A stretch of 64,000 bases of DNA from Trochalopteron elliotii. Its lineage: Eukaryota; Chordata; Aves; Passeriformes; Leiothrichidae. Shown piece by piece: positions 51,080 to 63,500 of this stretch; within the stretch, counting starts at the first letter, position 1, and the number at the start of each line of letters is the position of its first letter. The notes beneath the pieces were generated by a model. The model was given only the letters and a program-made list of their open reading frames with translations, had not been told where the DNA came from and ran no database searches. Position numbers and translations under genes: made by a program. Where the stretch lies: contig JANPWX010000060.1 of NCBI GenBank assembly GCA_024734555.1, forward strand, positions 3,571,571-3,635,570, written 5' to 3'.

Positions 51080-51350
51080 GCCTTAGACAGCTTCTTGGCG
51101 CAAGCTCTGAGACTTCTGGAGGGTCAGGGCAGAGCAGTAGAGCTCTCTATGATTTCATGACAGACCACAATAAACACTGCACAGCTCCCTGCTGGGTCTG
51201 TTTACACACTCTTTTAAAAATGCCTAACAGCTCCCGTCTGCTCTGCTGCCTGTGCTGCCGAAGGTGTGGCTGGTGTCATCCCACACAGGCCAGGACTCCC
51301 AGCTGGGACCTCTGAGGAACTCTTTCTCATGCTGGCAGAGACTGTCACAA
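51080..51350 (+). mobile_element. Probable solo LTR fragment of an avian endogenous retrovirus
   Basis: The stretch is GC-richer than its neighbours. It has an LTR-like order: 'gagggtcagggcagagcagtagagctctc', then 'gaccacaataaacactgcacagctc' with AATAAA at 51169. A U5-like CT/GC-rich run follows, CTCCCGTCTGCTCTGCTGCC, 'gtgctgccgaaggtgtggctgg', CATCCCACACAGGCCAGGAC and TCCCAGCTGGGACCTCTGAG. It resembles bird ERV LTRs whose CpGs have decayed to TG/CA. It is a different type from the two LTRs near 15.3-16.3 kb. Ends and target duplication are not established, and no retroviral genes are near. Confidence 0.45.
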
Positions 51351-52743
51351 CTGGAATTGCAGCAGTACAATACAGAATTACAAAATACGGGGTTTGTGGA
51401 TGAGTATTCTAATATCATTCCAAATTAAAAACAGGTTGAAAGCCTGGATCCATCGAGATTACTGAAGGTTTTTGTCAGACTCTGAAAAGGGCCACACTTT
51501 CACAGACAGCATTGCTTTAATTCACCAGTGCAAAAGTATATCTGTGGTATAGGGATTCAATACCATGGAAGATTTGAGACAGCAATAGATTTGAAAATCC
51601 AGTATAGCAATGTCTCATGTCCTGCCTGGTCTGGAAACATGTTGCTGGGTTGGTTATTGGCATAGCTACACCCTTTGAGCTAGGACTGGGCTCCTCACAG
51701 AATGGCTTTTGGCACACAGCTCAGAATGGCTAATGGCAGCAGAAATGGCCCCTCACCCAAAATGAAAACCACAAAATGCCAGAACACTGTGACAGAAAAA
51801 TACCCCTGCAGCATGGAGGAGAAAGTGTAGCAAATGTCATTCAGAGTCATTCAGATGAGCAACAGGAATGAGAAATAAGTCGTATCAGAGAATGCTCACG
51901 AGCTGTGCTGCTATAGTAACTCTGCTGGGAGGAACCTGGAAGGAACCAGTTGGCTCCCTGCTCCAATGCTGCACTGATGGATGGGCAGTTCTACTGACAG
52001 CCATTCCCCAAAGGATGGTGGCTGTCCATTGTCCCCCATCCTGCACAGCCAGCAAAGGCTTCCCACTGAGGCCACTTGTAGCAGTGGGTTGTGCTGACCT
52101 GGACAACTGTCCAGCAGGGAGCAGAGTGAGAAGCATCAATCAACATGGAGAAAGGAAGAATCAGGGCAAATATTAATAAAAATTAGCTGCTGAAAGAGAG
52201 AGCTGCAGCCGAAGAAAACTAGACCAAAGGCACACACTGCTGAAAAAGCACAAGGAGGCTTGGCTCTGCCAGAAAGGGCTCTGTGTCTGAACAGCCTGGA
52301 ACAAACACCACACTGTGCCAGGGGCAAGGGAACCACCATGGAACAAGATATTTCAGTTGTGACACTAAACAACCTTCCATTTGCCTTAAAAGGTTTATTT
52401 GATAGTTCATAAATACATACTGCAGCTCAGTTAATGTGACACAGGTTTGCAGTTCTAGCACTGACACAGCTATTAAAGGCAGAGCTAATCAAAAGATGAA
52501 AAAAACCACTCTTGTGGCAGGATTTGATTCTCTAAATTTTTGTGAAGTTCACTTGTAATGAGAAAAAGGAAAAGCCCATTTAAACATGAAAACTTGGCTG
52601 TTTGATGCAGAAAACATGAAGATGTGGCATGCATGTCTTATTGTAAGAATGAAATCAGAAAGACAACAAAATTCAATGACACCTAGGCTGATAGTAATTT
52701 TTATGGAAGATCAGACCTTAAGAACCTGCTAGTAGTGACTCGA

Positions 52744-52757
52744 GGGGGGGTGGGGGG
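52744..52757 (+). repeat. G-run block (G7 T G6)
   Basis: Seven G, one T and six G stand in a row. It could take part in G-quadruplex pairing, although only two long runs are present. Confidence 0.7.
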
Positions 52758-55700
52758 ATCAATACAACTGGGATGCTTTTACAGGAATGAGTGCACATCT
52801 AGAGATCCCCAAAGTGATGGAGGCCCCTTCTGCTCCATCAATGTACTAACAAATACAAACCCCACGTAAAAGGGGTTTGGCTAGAGCAGCGCAGGGGGGG
52901 AAAGAAAAATTAAAGCCTGAAATACTGGCAAGAAAATGGGATTTGCTTGACATTGTAGGACTAAGCAAAAGCAAAATTCCTATTCTGTTTTCCACACACA
53001 TGCTTGCAGGAAGCTGGTTGAATATACCTCGAACTAAATCCACGTAAAAACAAAAATATTATTAAAAATTATACTTTTTCACCTTTGAGCCTTCAAAGAG
53101 ATACAAAACCAGGCAACATGTTAAGTATTCTCACATATTGTTATATTACCTCTCTGCCCTTGGAAACAACATACTAAAATATTTCACTATTTTTAATGTC
53201 ATGCAGTGTGTTCAAATTCTAACAGTTTTCTCTGAGAGGCCATATTAACGACTGCAGAGCATGGAAGACTTACTATTTATTGCCTTTCTTCATGTTCTAA
53301 GAATTAATTGGGTGGGGGTGTCTTGCCCATTTTCAAATGTTCCTTTTTCTGATTTATGCTATTTGCCTCCTTGTTTCAGGAGATCTTTTGAATATGGGAT
53401 CTCATCAACTTTGTGTGTTCAAAGCTGTAATTCTAATTAAACTTTTGTAAAGGTATATGTTAACTTTTACACTAGCTATAAACTAGAACATGAGAAAAAA
53501 TACATTAAAAAAAAACCAGATGAAACTATAAGAAGAAAGGGTACCTCTGGAGGATGTGCCCATTCCCACACTTGGCTTCTTTTCATTTGCCACCTTTCTT
53601 CATGCAGTAAGAACAACTTCTTACTCCAGTCAGTTTTTTGTGTAGTTTCATGGAACAAGGCTACCCAGCATCAGATGTCTCTTACATTTCATCAGGGTTT
53701 TTTTCTACACACTTGGAGCTGATTTCTAGGATAACACTCCCACTTAGGATGATAGTAAGGCATCTGCTTTCTAGATGACTGTGTATATGTTGTGCTGAAA
53801 ACTTTAATCAGAATACTTTATTTTTTAATAATATTTGCATTCATTTTTAGTAATATTTCCTCTTTTGTGCACTTTTCTGGGCCCTATGAAAAGTGTTACC
53901 AGGTATGCTATACCCTTGAGATTGGTTTAGATATGACCAGCCACCTTTTTCATGGCCAAGGGACTGCAGAAAGGCCACTTTGGGAATTGGGGTGCATTAG
54001 ACACACTTGCAACATCTGCAGTCACCAACTTCCAGATCAGCCTCCAGCAAATATTGTTGAGTCAGCAGGGAGCAGAGCCAGAATAGCCAGTCCATGCTGC
54101 CCATAGAAATCTCCAGGTACCTCCAATTCCTATGATACTACACAAGCTCTTACCTCCCCAGAAGAGTAGGAAAGAAGTGAGATATTCTTGTCCAGTAACT
54201 GCCTGTTCGCAGGGGTAGGATAGGTGAGAACAGCCCAACTTTCACGGCCAATATTCGGGTACAGTCAAGCACTCGGTAGGAACCAGCTACAGAATCCTGA
54301 AAACACTCTATCAAATGGGAACAACACAGGGAGAAGCAAGGAAATAGAAGCTATTAAACATTACTTGCTTTTCCCAAGGACTACAGAGGTTTGTAATAAG
54401 GCAGATCTACCAGTCCTCTTGAGCCATGCTACCCTGCAGGCAGGTTACAACTCAAAGAAGTATCAATCTTGACAGCTTGACTAAAACCTACTTGTGTTTA
54501 GAGGCTACTTTGGCAAGGAAAAAAAATGGCAACTTAGTCTTCTAAACCCTGCAAAAAAGGTTTCAGATGTAAACAATATTTTTTTCTGAGGGAGACCTGG
54601 AAGAACATTGCTCTTAGAGTAGAAAGTTTTTCTATTTCAGCTTCAGAATGGTTCTTGGCTCCATAATCATTCTAAATTCCTTCCAGGGATGGACATTTAC
54701 AGAGCAGAAGGATTGGATGCAATTAGTGCTGATGTAACACCTTGGTTATTAAAGGATCCAGCAGTTGACCTGTACTGCTATTTCTTGATAAGTATGGATT
54801 AACAAAATGCACGCGGCGTTTTGTCCCCTATTTCACACATCAATTTTAGACCCCCACAAGTTATGTCTGAAGTTCTGGAATAATCCATCATGAAACTCAT
54901 CCATCAGATACAAACTGTTGCTCATCGCCAGTAAAACAAATTTGGTTTAAAACAAGCATTTTCTTTTTTGCCTGAATCAGTCTTTGTGCAGAAAGGAAAA
55001 TATGAGAGTAATTGCAAGCCTTGGAGATCAAACAGAAATATATTTTACAGTAACTTCCAGAACATACAAGCTTTGATGGAATAAAGAATCAGCCTGGGGC
55101 CTGTCTAAAAATACAAGCCAAGTCATCACTATCCTCCTGGTGTACTCATGAAGTCAAATTTATTAGCTGAAGGTTGGAATTTTAAAGGCTGCAAGAGAAG
55201 TCCCTTACAATGACTCTCCAGAAGACAGATGCACTGAGGTTTTTGAACACCTTAGTGGTAGTCTAGTGCAAAAGCATTTTTAAGCTGCCTCTTCTGACAG
55301 ACAGTACAAGTGGGCCAGGATAAAAGCCCACTGTCCACTAGGGGAAAACTCTTTGAATTTATTTCAGTAGAATTAGGAAACTTAGCTTGGGTTTGGGGTT
55401 TTTTTCCTTTTCTTTTTAAATATCCTCACAGACAACTATGAGTTGATTCATTATTTACAGGAATGTGCATATAAACTGAAGAAATCAGTTGACCAAAACT
55501 CTCAGTAGCCCTTCAGAAAGTCAGGCCCATAATCAGTTTTCATCAGGGGAGAGGAATAACAAAAAAAAGAAAAATAATTCACCCCCTGAAAACTTTCCAC
55601 ACATTAGAAAATACTCTTTAAGAAAAAATCTTCTTCCTTCTGCAGTTTTCTCAACAGGCATCCAATTCTTTTTCAAGAAATTACACTGCTCTGGTGACAC

Positions 55701-57269
55701 AGCAGGCACAACTTTCAGATGGGTTCCAATCCTCCTTGTTTTTAATGACTCATTAGCAATAAGCATTCCTCCACATCAACTTGTCCCTGTGGCCACTAAG
55801 CCAAAATGTAAATGTTAGGGTCGGTCATATTTACATGTCACCACTTATGCTAATCACAATCACAGTACCTCACTCTTTAAGGGATGCTATCAATCATCTT
55901 GAATATGATTAAGCAATAAAGTGAGCAAACAGCTCACAAGGTGATCTCCCCTACTCCTCAGTCAATTAATGCTGCCTTGTACTCCATCTGTTTGGAGAAA
56001 TGCTTCCTATTGAGTATTCCATGCCTCCCCTCAACACACAAAGAAGTAAACTTGAACAGCACCATTTTGTCATTATTCTTGATAGCAGAGACATGCATCT
56101 CCAGCAAGCTGCAGTTCCCTGAGTGTGTGTTTTCCCAGATGTAGTCCAGATGCCTCCTAAATGCATATGGCAGGAAATTCTTAGCAATCTTTTCTGTTTC
56201 CCGTATATTATTGGTTTATAATTGCTGCTATCCATCATAATTTTTTTTAGCTACTGACTACTGCCCTGCTCTGCAGGTGTGTAGAAGAAACACAGGTCTA
56301 GCACATGAGCTACTTTTACATCTCTCTTGGTGGAGAGGAAAATAGCCAGTCTTTAGTGTTAGTTTAAAGGAAGCCTTTTTGACAAAATCCAAGATAAACA
56401 AGATTAACATAATATTGCACAGAGACCAGAAGAGAAATACATGGTACAGACAATTAGACTGTTTTCCTGATAACTGAATTGATTTAACTGTTGTTTAGCT
56501 GGAATTGTGCTATCCAAAGCTCACACCCAGTGCCTGACAGGGAATAACTTCATTTCTGCTCCCAGCAGCAGGCTGTTTGTGTCAACATGGTGCTGTGCTC
56601 TGACAATTTTAGCCTGGCTCTAGAGCTGACTCAAGGATTCTCAGCAGATACTGAAGAATGATATCTGTCCCCAGAGAACAAGGCTGGGTTGTTCTTATGG
56701 CTGCAAGGGGCAGGGGGGAAGAGAAAAAGGACAGAGGTTCTGTACAGGGACACCCTGAACATAAGAGTCCTGGAGAGCAAGGCTGGGCAGCACTGGAATT
56801 GGGAAACACAGAGGTAGAGTTTACTGATAAACCCACCACAGCTTCTGGAAAAGGAGGGCTGTGTGCTGAGTTGGATGTTCCCATGTACACTGAATGTTGT
56901 CCTAATTTACCTTGGGCCCATTTGCTTTTAAGTGACTGTTCTGACTCTGTAGTTTCTGACATTGCTTTGTCTTGTAGCATACGGTACAGCTACACCGTGG
57001 AAGTTATAACATGATCAGCCTTGAGCCACTGGTGTCCTTAGGTTATTCTATGACCTGCAAAGTTTCCCATGATTTCTGCTGAGCTTTGTCCTGAATTAGT
57101 AAAATCAGTGCACTTCTTGTGCTTGGAACCTGAAAAAGCATCTCAGAAAACAATATTACTGTGGTCTCCTCTGTAATGTTTCACTAAATACAAGTTAAAA
57201 TTTGTAACTGTGGATTATGGGGCAGTTCTTCCAGTTTTAACTGATCAAAAAAAAGCGTAGAAGTCTCAC

Positions 57270-57326
57270 CAGGTCTCTCTAAAATTCTCAGTAACTGATG
57301 CTGCTAAGCACAACAGGCCAGCCCCA
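57270..57326 (-). other. Weak candidate short exon
   Basis: On the minus strand, a strong acceptor (a T-rich run ending atttctctgtcatgttttAG) precedes 57 bases ending in GACCTG, then the donor GTGAGA. One frame is open (GAGLLCLAASVTENFRET, one base in, two bases out). The peptide matches nothing I know. The phase is compatible with the candidates at 33098-33136 and 25022-25076, but phase agreement among three hand-picked candidates is weak evidence. Confidence 0.12.
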
Positions 57327-60300
57327 CTAAAACATGACAGAGAAATATTCAGAAAATAATTGGCAAGAATACACAGGAAGACATCCACTTCTCTCTGATA
57401 TAAAATCCTAAACTGAATCCAAAAGATAGTTCTGGCTTACAATCCCCGAGAAAAAAAGTAGATGACAAGGGTTTGGAGTGTTGAAGTTTATACTTCTTTT
57501 CCCCATCAGTTATCTCTAAAGTTTAGCACCCTATTGACTTGAAATTGTGCCTGTACCCCTTATGAATCCTCCTCAGGCAACAGATTGGATAAAAACTGAA
57601 TGAGGACATGGGACCATTATCAACCTTGCCAGGACCTTTAACCTTCCATGACCACAGAGGTTTGGATGACTAGTGAAGATGTACAGATTATTCATCAGTG
57701 CCTCTAACGTCTTCCCACCCCTGCCTTCAGATCAGCAAGGACAACCATTCAGCACTGATTTTTTTCAAATCTATTTCAGCTATTTACAGACGCTTCAGAA
57801 AGTCACAGAAGGTACAGCAATACGTTTTTTACGTTGCAAAGAAATCTTAGAGTTTATTAAAATAAAATTCCTATCCTTTCTACTTAGAAGTGTATTAAGA
57901 ACTGCACCAAAACAAATCACTTTCACTACCTTATCTCAAGTGTGACCTCTACAGCACTTCCATAATTCAAGCCATGCATCTCCCTGGAGCACAGTTTTGT
58001 TCACCACACTTATTCTGAGGCAAGATCAGATATTTGTTGGTCACCAGCTCCAGCTCCTGGGTGAAATGATCAAATCCTACTTTATATCCTGACTATGCAG
58101 AGTTTAGTAAAATAGCATGGAGTTTTATTACCTCTTTTTTGCCTGGATTATTTTGAAGACTATTAATCCAGGAAAATTAAAAGAGACTAAAAAAATCATC
58201 TCACTCCATAGACAAGCAAGCCCTAAAAGCTTCACGGAGTCCTCAACAGAAACACTGAACATCTTAGTCTGTCTCCAAGTAGTGCAGATGTGGATGTCTG
58301 TACTCATGCACAGGGTGAAGAGGAAGCAGTTCCGTTTCACAAAGCTCTTGGCAGAACACAGATAGTAAATTCATGTAATAGATGAATGGAATTTTTAGGA
58401 ATATATTTCAAAAATCGTTTTTGTGTAAGAGAATTGTTATAGTTTGGATTTATTTGCACACTGCAGTTGGCTTTAAAAATGCAACAACCTCTACAGCTCT
58501 GCTGCCTACCAGAACAGTACCTGCACAAAATAGGCCTTTATGAATGACCACTGTCATAGTTTATGTTTTTAGTGATATTGATTGGTTTCAGCAATCAGAT
58601 AGGATGGCTTCAGTACTCAACAAAAAGATCACTTATCTGGCAAAACAATCCCATTAATTATAAAGAGTAATAAATGTGCATTGATTGCAAATCTTTATGT
58701 ATCGTGGATGTGTTTTGCTACAATGAGTTTGCTCCATGTTGAGTTAACATAGGAACATTCTCCCTTTGGGGATCAGAGAGTGAGAATGACTTAAATCCTG
58801 CTATTACCATGCCTAAAGGATAATGAAGCCAGTCAGCAGTCCCTCACCAGCACATATCCCTTGCCCTTGCTGGTTTACACTGTCACATAGGACCTGGTAC
58901 ATGACAGCAGTCCAAGAAGACTCTACCCTCCTCTTTTGCCCAGTGGTGGACTCTGTTACATCAGTTAAAAAAAAATAAATAAAAATCACTACCAGTAAGA
59001 AGCATCTGCCTACAGAGTCACACACTCTTTTAAGGTAGCACTGCCCTCACAAAAAGCAGATTTACTCGACAGCTGCCTCTTTCTGTCCCTAACAACCTCA
59101 TTTCTTATCCCAGCAAAAGCATTTGTGCAGCACCATGGCAAAACAGATTATGTAGCAGATGGAGAATAAAATCTAACCAGTCAAAAATAGCACTTAATTT
59201 TAACTCAGACTAGTTTCCAGTAGTAAATTCCAGCTAAGACTTCATAAGAAGTGACAGCCTCAGTCTTCCAGCCAAAACATACAACGACAACATAGCCAGT
59301 TCTTACCAGCACTTCCCATGAGGTAAGGCTATCTAAAGGAAAGGAGTAGACAAGGAATAGAGAAAAAAATATGCTGATTCTCACTGTTCATTAGAGTGGT
59401 CCCAGTCCCCTCTACTGAAATCTAAGTAATCACCCTAAAGCTGTACAGAGGAGATCACTTCCAGCTCCATTCTCTGAGGATTCTGCATCTCATGACCTGG
59501 GAGGTTTACAGTGTCTAATCTAAGGGAACTGATTCCAGTGCCAGATTAAGAGCTTACACCTCTCAAGCTGTTCCTTGGACTTCCAAAGTTATTTCAGGAA
59601 ACATGAATATATGAGGATACCACAACTCTGGAGGTCAGCAACCACATGCCATAGGTGGGCTCTCAACCCAGGCCACAAAGTAAGATTAGAAATATGCTTG
59701 CACATCCATCCAAGTTAATATGCACAGAACTGAGACAATACATGGCCTTAAAAAACTCTCTGGGCAGCCCCAGAAGAAAAACCAGCTTCTTCAGAGGGCA
59801 ATTCAAAGCACTACTAGATTGGCCCTGCCACACTGGTGTCACTCAGAAGTTTCCTTCAAGCTGTCTTTCTCCTTTCCTTAATTGCTCAGCAATGTTCTCC
59901 TGGTCATGCCACTGTAATGTTTGCCATCCTGGTTGCAAATGCCCTTATCTTTTGAGCCCTTTATTTAATCTTTATATCCCCTCAGTCTCTTTTCCCCTTT
60001 ATATCTCTTTGGAGCAGTTATTTTTACCCTAAAATGCATTTGGTACTGTCTGCCTGCCCAATCTCCCATCTATCAGCTCACACATTCTTTAATTCAGCTG
60101 CACATTCTCTCATCATTCATCAGTCCATTTACACATTCTTCTATCCATCCTCACGTTCTCCCTCTCTCTTCTTCTCACTTGCTGTTCTGTCACCTCTCAT
60201 TTTTATGGAGCCCTCCTGCCTGTCTCCTGTGGGCCCTGCAGGCCTGGCTCTCCCCGAGTACCAAACAGTGTGTCATTGTATACCATCCTGCACTCAAAAC

Positions 60301-60363
60301 TGCCATGAAACAGTTCACAGCTCATCAGACTTGCAGACACGAGTATGTTTTATACATTCAGTG

Positions 60364-60436
60364 GTCCTGATTCTGATTTCATTCACTTCACAGTAAATTA
60401 AGTCAATGCTAGTGGGAATATACAGGTGTAAAATTA
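60364..60436. repeat. Ancient interspersed-repeat relic
   Basis: GTCCTGATTCTGATTTCATT, 'cacttcacagtaaattaagtcaatg' and CAGGTGTAAAATTAG follow the same old palindromic family as the copies at 43.5 and 44.7 kb ('attctgat.tcagttacac..gtgtaaat' and 'aagtcaatg' cores). It is degraded, and the family name is not known to me. Confidence 0.4.
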
Positions 60437-60479
60437 GTTTACACTAAGAGATTTCTTCTTTTTCAAAGATGAAAAAGAA

Positions 60480-60519
60480 CTGATATTTTCTACTAATAAC
60501 TGGTATTTTCTACTAACTT
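60480..60519 (+). repeat. Tandem duplication, two 20-base units
   Basis: CTGATATTTTCTACTAATAA is followed directly by CTGGTATTTTCTACTAACTT. The first 17 bases differ at one position, so this is a local tandem duplication. Confidence 0.85.
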
Positions 60520-60545
60520 CCTTTTCTGCCTAAAAAGGAAGTTAG
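60513..60545. repeat. Perfect 13-bp hairpin, 7-base loop
   Basis: CTAACTTCCTTTT (60513-60525) is the exact reverse complement of AAAAGGAAGTTAG (60533-60545), with loop CTGCCTA. On the plus strand it is followed at once by GTAAGT. The hairpin therefore holds a TACTAAC branchpoint-like motif and a pyrimidine tract in its left arm, and ends at an AG|GTAAGT in its right arm. Confidence 0.75.
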
Positions 60546-63500
60546 GTAAGTCAAAACCCAGCAACTGATCTGTTGAGGAGACTGAAAGACCATGGAAGAT
60601 TGGAGAACTGCTGCTTTCTTAGCCAAAGTGTGACAAAGAAACACTTCCTGAGCTCATGTTATTTAGTCCCAGAGATTGGAATACAATGGAATGAATATGT
60701 CTTTCTGAGTACAAATGGCATGAGAAAGAAATACTAAAATGGGTACAAAATCCAGTACAAATACAATTGACTCCACAGAGGTCCCTCTCAAGGTTCACAT
60801 GCAAGCATTTTAAGTAATGGAACTAATGGGCAGAAACAGAGCTTGTAACAATCAGGAAAATCCATGGAAACATCAGAAAAACAAAAACAACATGTACAAC
60901 TTCAGTTATGTGCACAGACCTTGCTCTGTTCCAGGCAAGCCGTGGAAATGTGGGCAGATTCTCCTGACACACACACATAAGAGCTCTTGCAATGCAGCTG
61001 ACAGACTAGACATCCACAAGGTATAAAAGACCAGATGAAGATTCAGTTTGGTCCTAAGGAATCAGATCTGAAATGGGCCCGTCTAATGGTCTGCAACAAA
61101 GAGATAACCACTGAATTCCACTACAACCAATAAAATTAATCAGGGACAAGAATATTCACTGGAAAGGTGCAAAGCAAAGAGAGGTCCTGTGTGCCACCCT
61201 CAGACAGAAGGAGGAAGAAAGATCTTTTGAGGGAGATGCTAGAGGTGTAGCTGGAGTGAGAAAGGGACAATCATCAAACAAAGGAGACTGATGACAAATG
61301 AAAATCCAAGGGGGAAGAGAATGCAATGCCAATACCCAGAGAGTAACAACACACTGGAGAAGAAACGAGAGATGAAAAACCAGAACACAGTCTTAGTCTA
61401 AGAATGATCAAGGAATAATAGAAGAGAAAGGCATTGAGAACCTATTAAGTTCTATCTCCCAAGTGTAGAAAAGAAAAAAACCACCCTCAAACTACCAAGA
61501 AATAAAAGACTGCTCATTAAAAAAAACAGAAAATGCCACATGATCATGGAAAAAAATTAGATAGGCCCAGAGCCAACATTACACAATCTCTTACCATCAG
61601 GTTAAGAAAAGACATGAAAAGACATCACAGGTTAAACTCCAAACACCGACCATAACATTATGCAGAAATTCTGTCCTCCTGATTTACTAATCTCAACAGT
61701 TTCACTGAATTGAGCAGAGTTTGTTGAGGCAAAAGAATGAAATTCACACGATTCTTTCACAAAGAATGGAGAAAGGAAAGCCATCAATACCAGGAGCACT
61801 GAATGGGGAAAATCATGATCTGACAGAAAACACTCAAGAAGACAGCCATTATCACAAAAGAAGAAATAACATGATTTTGCTTTCCCAAATAGCTACCACA
61901 TCTTGGAGAGCTTGAAATGCAGTTAAGTGGAACCCAGTGGAGGCCACAGAGAGGAAGAGGGGGCAGTGGAGGTTATTTGAACCCAGAAATATGCATCTTA
62001 ACTGACATAGAATCATGTTCAACAAATGTTTGAGAGGTAATGGAATGCAGATTTAAAGATTATGGAAGAATTAAGGGGCAAATGAGTTCAAAGACACCTC
62101 ATTGACCCCGCCATTCATTCCTAACCTCTGAAATGCTTCCAGCATATGATGAAAGCAGCAACATAGACTTTACCATAGCCTTGTTTATTAACTAATTATT
62201 TAAGGCCACAATCATAATGAGAACTACATAAACAGAATTGAGAACATACTGTCATTCACCAAATGAAGTTAAAGTCACAGAAAACTATTTTTGTGGCTTA
62301 TTTCCTCCATCCAAACTCCTGTAGTATTATGATGATGTATTAATGGCTTAAAAGTACCTTTACCAGGTTGGTACAAGGCTCAGCTTTCTCTGATAATCAG
62401 CAGCTTGAATGAGCCCATAATGATGCTTTCTATTCAGTTCTGGGCCTTTCCCCTCTCCAGAGCATTCATATGGTTTTGATCTCATTGCCCTCTCCAGAGG
62501 AGACTACCCACAGTGTGCAGAGATGGGGAAGATGGGGAAGAAGGGCTTTAAGAAGTGTTTTGCATTTCCAGGTGGGAGCTTTCTGGGCTGAATGTTTCCT
62601 AAGCCTGCATTTGGCTAATGCAGTTCAACATTTGAATAACAGAAATGGATGGGTTTTGAAGTAATTGCAGCCACTTGGAAGGAAAATAAAACCAAACAAA
62701 CCAAACCAACCCCAAAACTCTAGATATCAATTCATACCTCTGTTCAACGTGCATGAGTGTTTAACAAAGCAAATCTAAGGCTGACTAAGGGACAGTAGCA
62801 ATATGAATATTAAAAATATTGCAATTGCATAAATTACCATTTATTTTTACTGAGGAATACTCATATTCTGATTATGCTATGGAATAAACAAAAATAACAG
62901 TATTGCAAAGCCAGAGATGGGCATAACCACAGACATGAACAGGTTTCTAAAGACAGATGAAAACAACCAACGTTACCACATCCATCTCTCCAGTGCAGCT
63001 CTTCCCTACCCAGTGCCAAACAGGGCTGCACAATGGCCCTTGGAGTGGGAGTCACCTCTCCCTCAGCATCCCAGCAGCTCAGTTACCACACACAGCACAA
63101 CAGCAGCTGAGCCATGGCCTTGGGACTCCTGAGAGGAAAAGCCACAGCACAAAGCAAAAAAAGCTTAAATTCAAACAGGGAGCAAACAAATGCACACTGA
63201 AAAAAATGGAGAAAAGTAATAAACCATCTGAAAGACCAAGGGGCACTGACAGAGGCTTTTGCAGTCCACAAAACAACTGAAATGAGTTAAACTAAGCATA
63301 GAAGCAAAGACCTACCTTCTGACACTATGACAGAAGTGGGAAGAGATGGGGAGTGAGGAGTTTATTTAAACTCTTTGGTTCACAGCCTGATTGACATGGA
63401 CATTATGAATTTTGTGTATTCATATATTATCATGGCCTATGTTACAACAGAAATGTTTGTTGTTAGCTAAAGCCTTTGAGAAGAAATTATGACAGAAGGT

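Larger units (their letters stand above)
51351..60363. other. Gene-free non-coding stretch
   Basis: No gene is recognised. The GC-richer patch 51890-52340 could hide a very old LTR or other repeat that I cannot identify. A G-run block lies at 52744-52757. The patch 54205-54290 keeps four CpGs in about 80 bases without a recognisable product. One weak exon candidate is listed at 57270-57326. The rest is ordinary AT-rich DNA. Confidence 0.5.

Noticed and set aside
53792..54106. 104-codon plus-strand frame starting with a hydrophobic segment
   Set aside because: The start looks like a signal peptide only because of T-rich DNA. The rest has no domain and no supporting splice or promoter signals.
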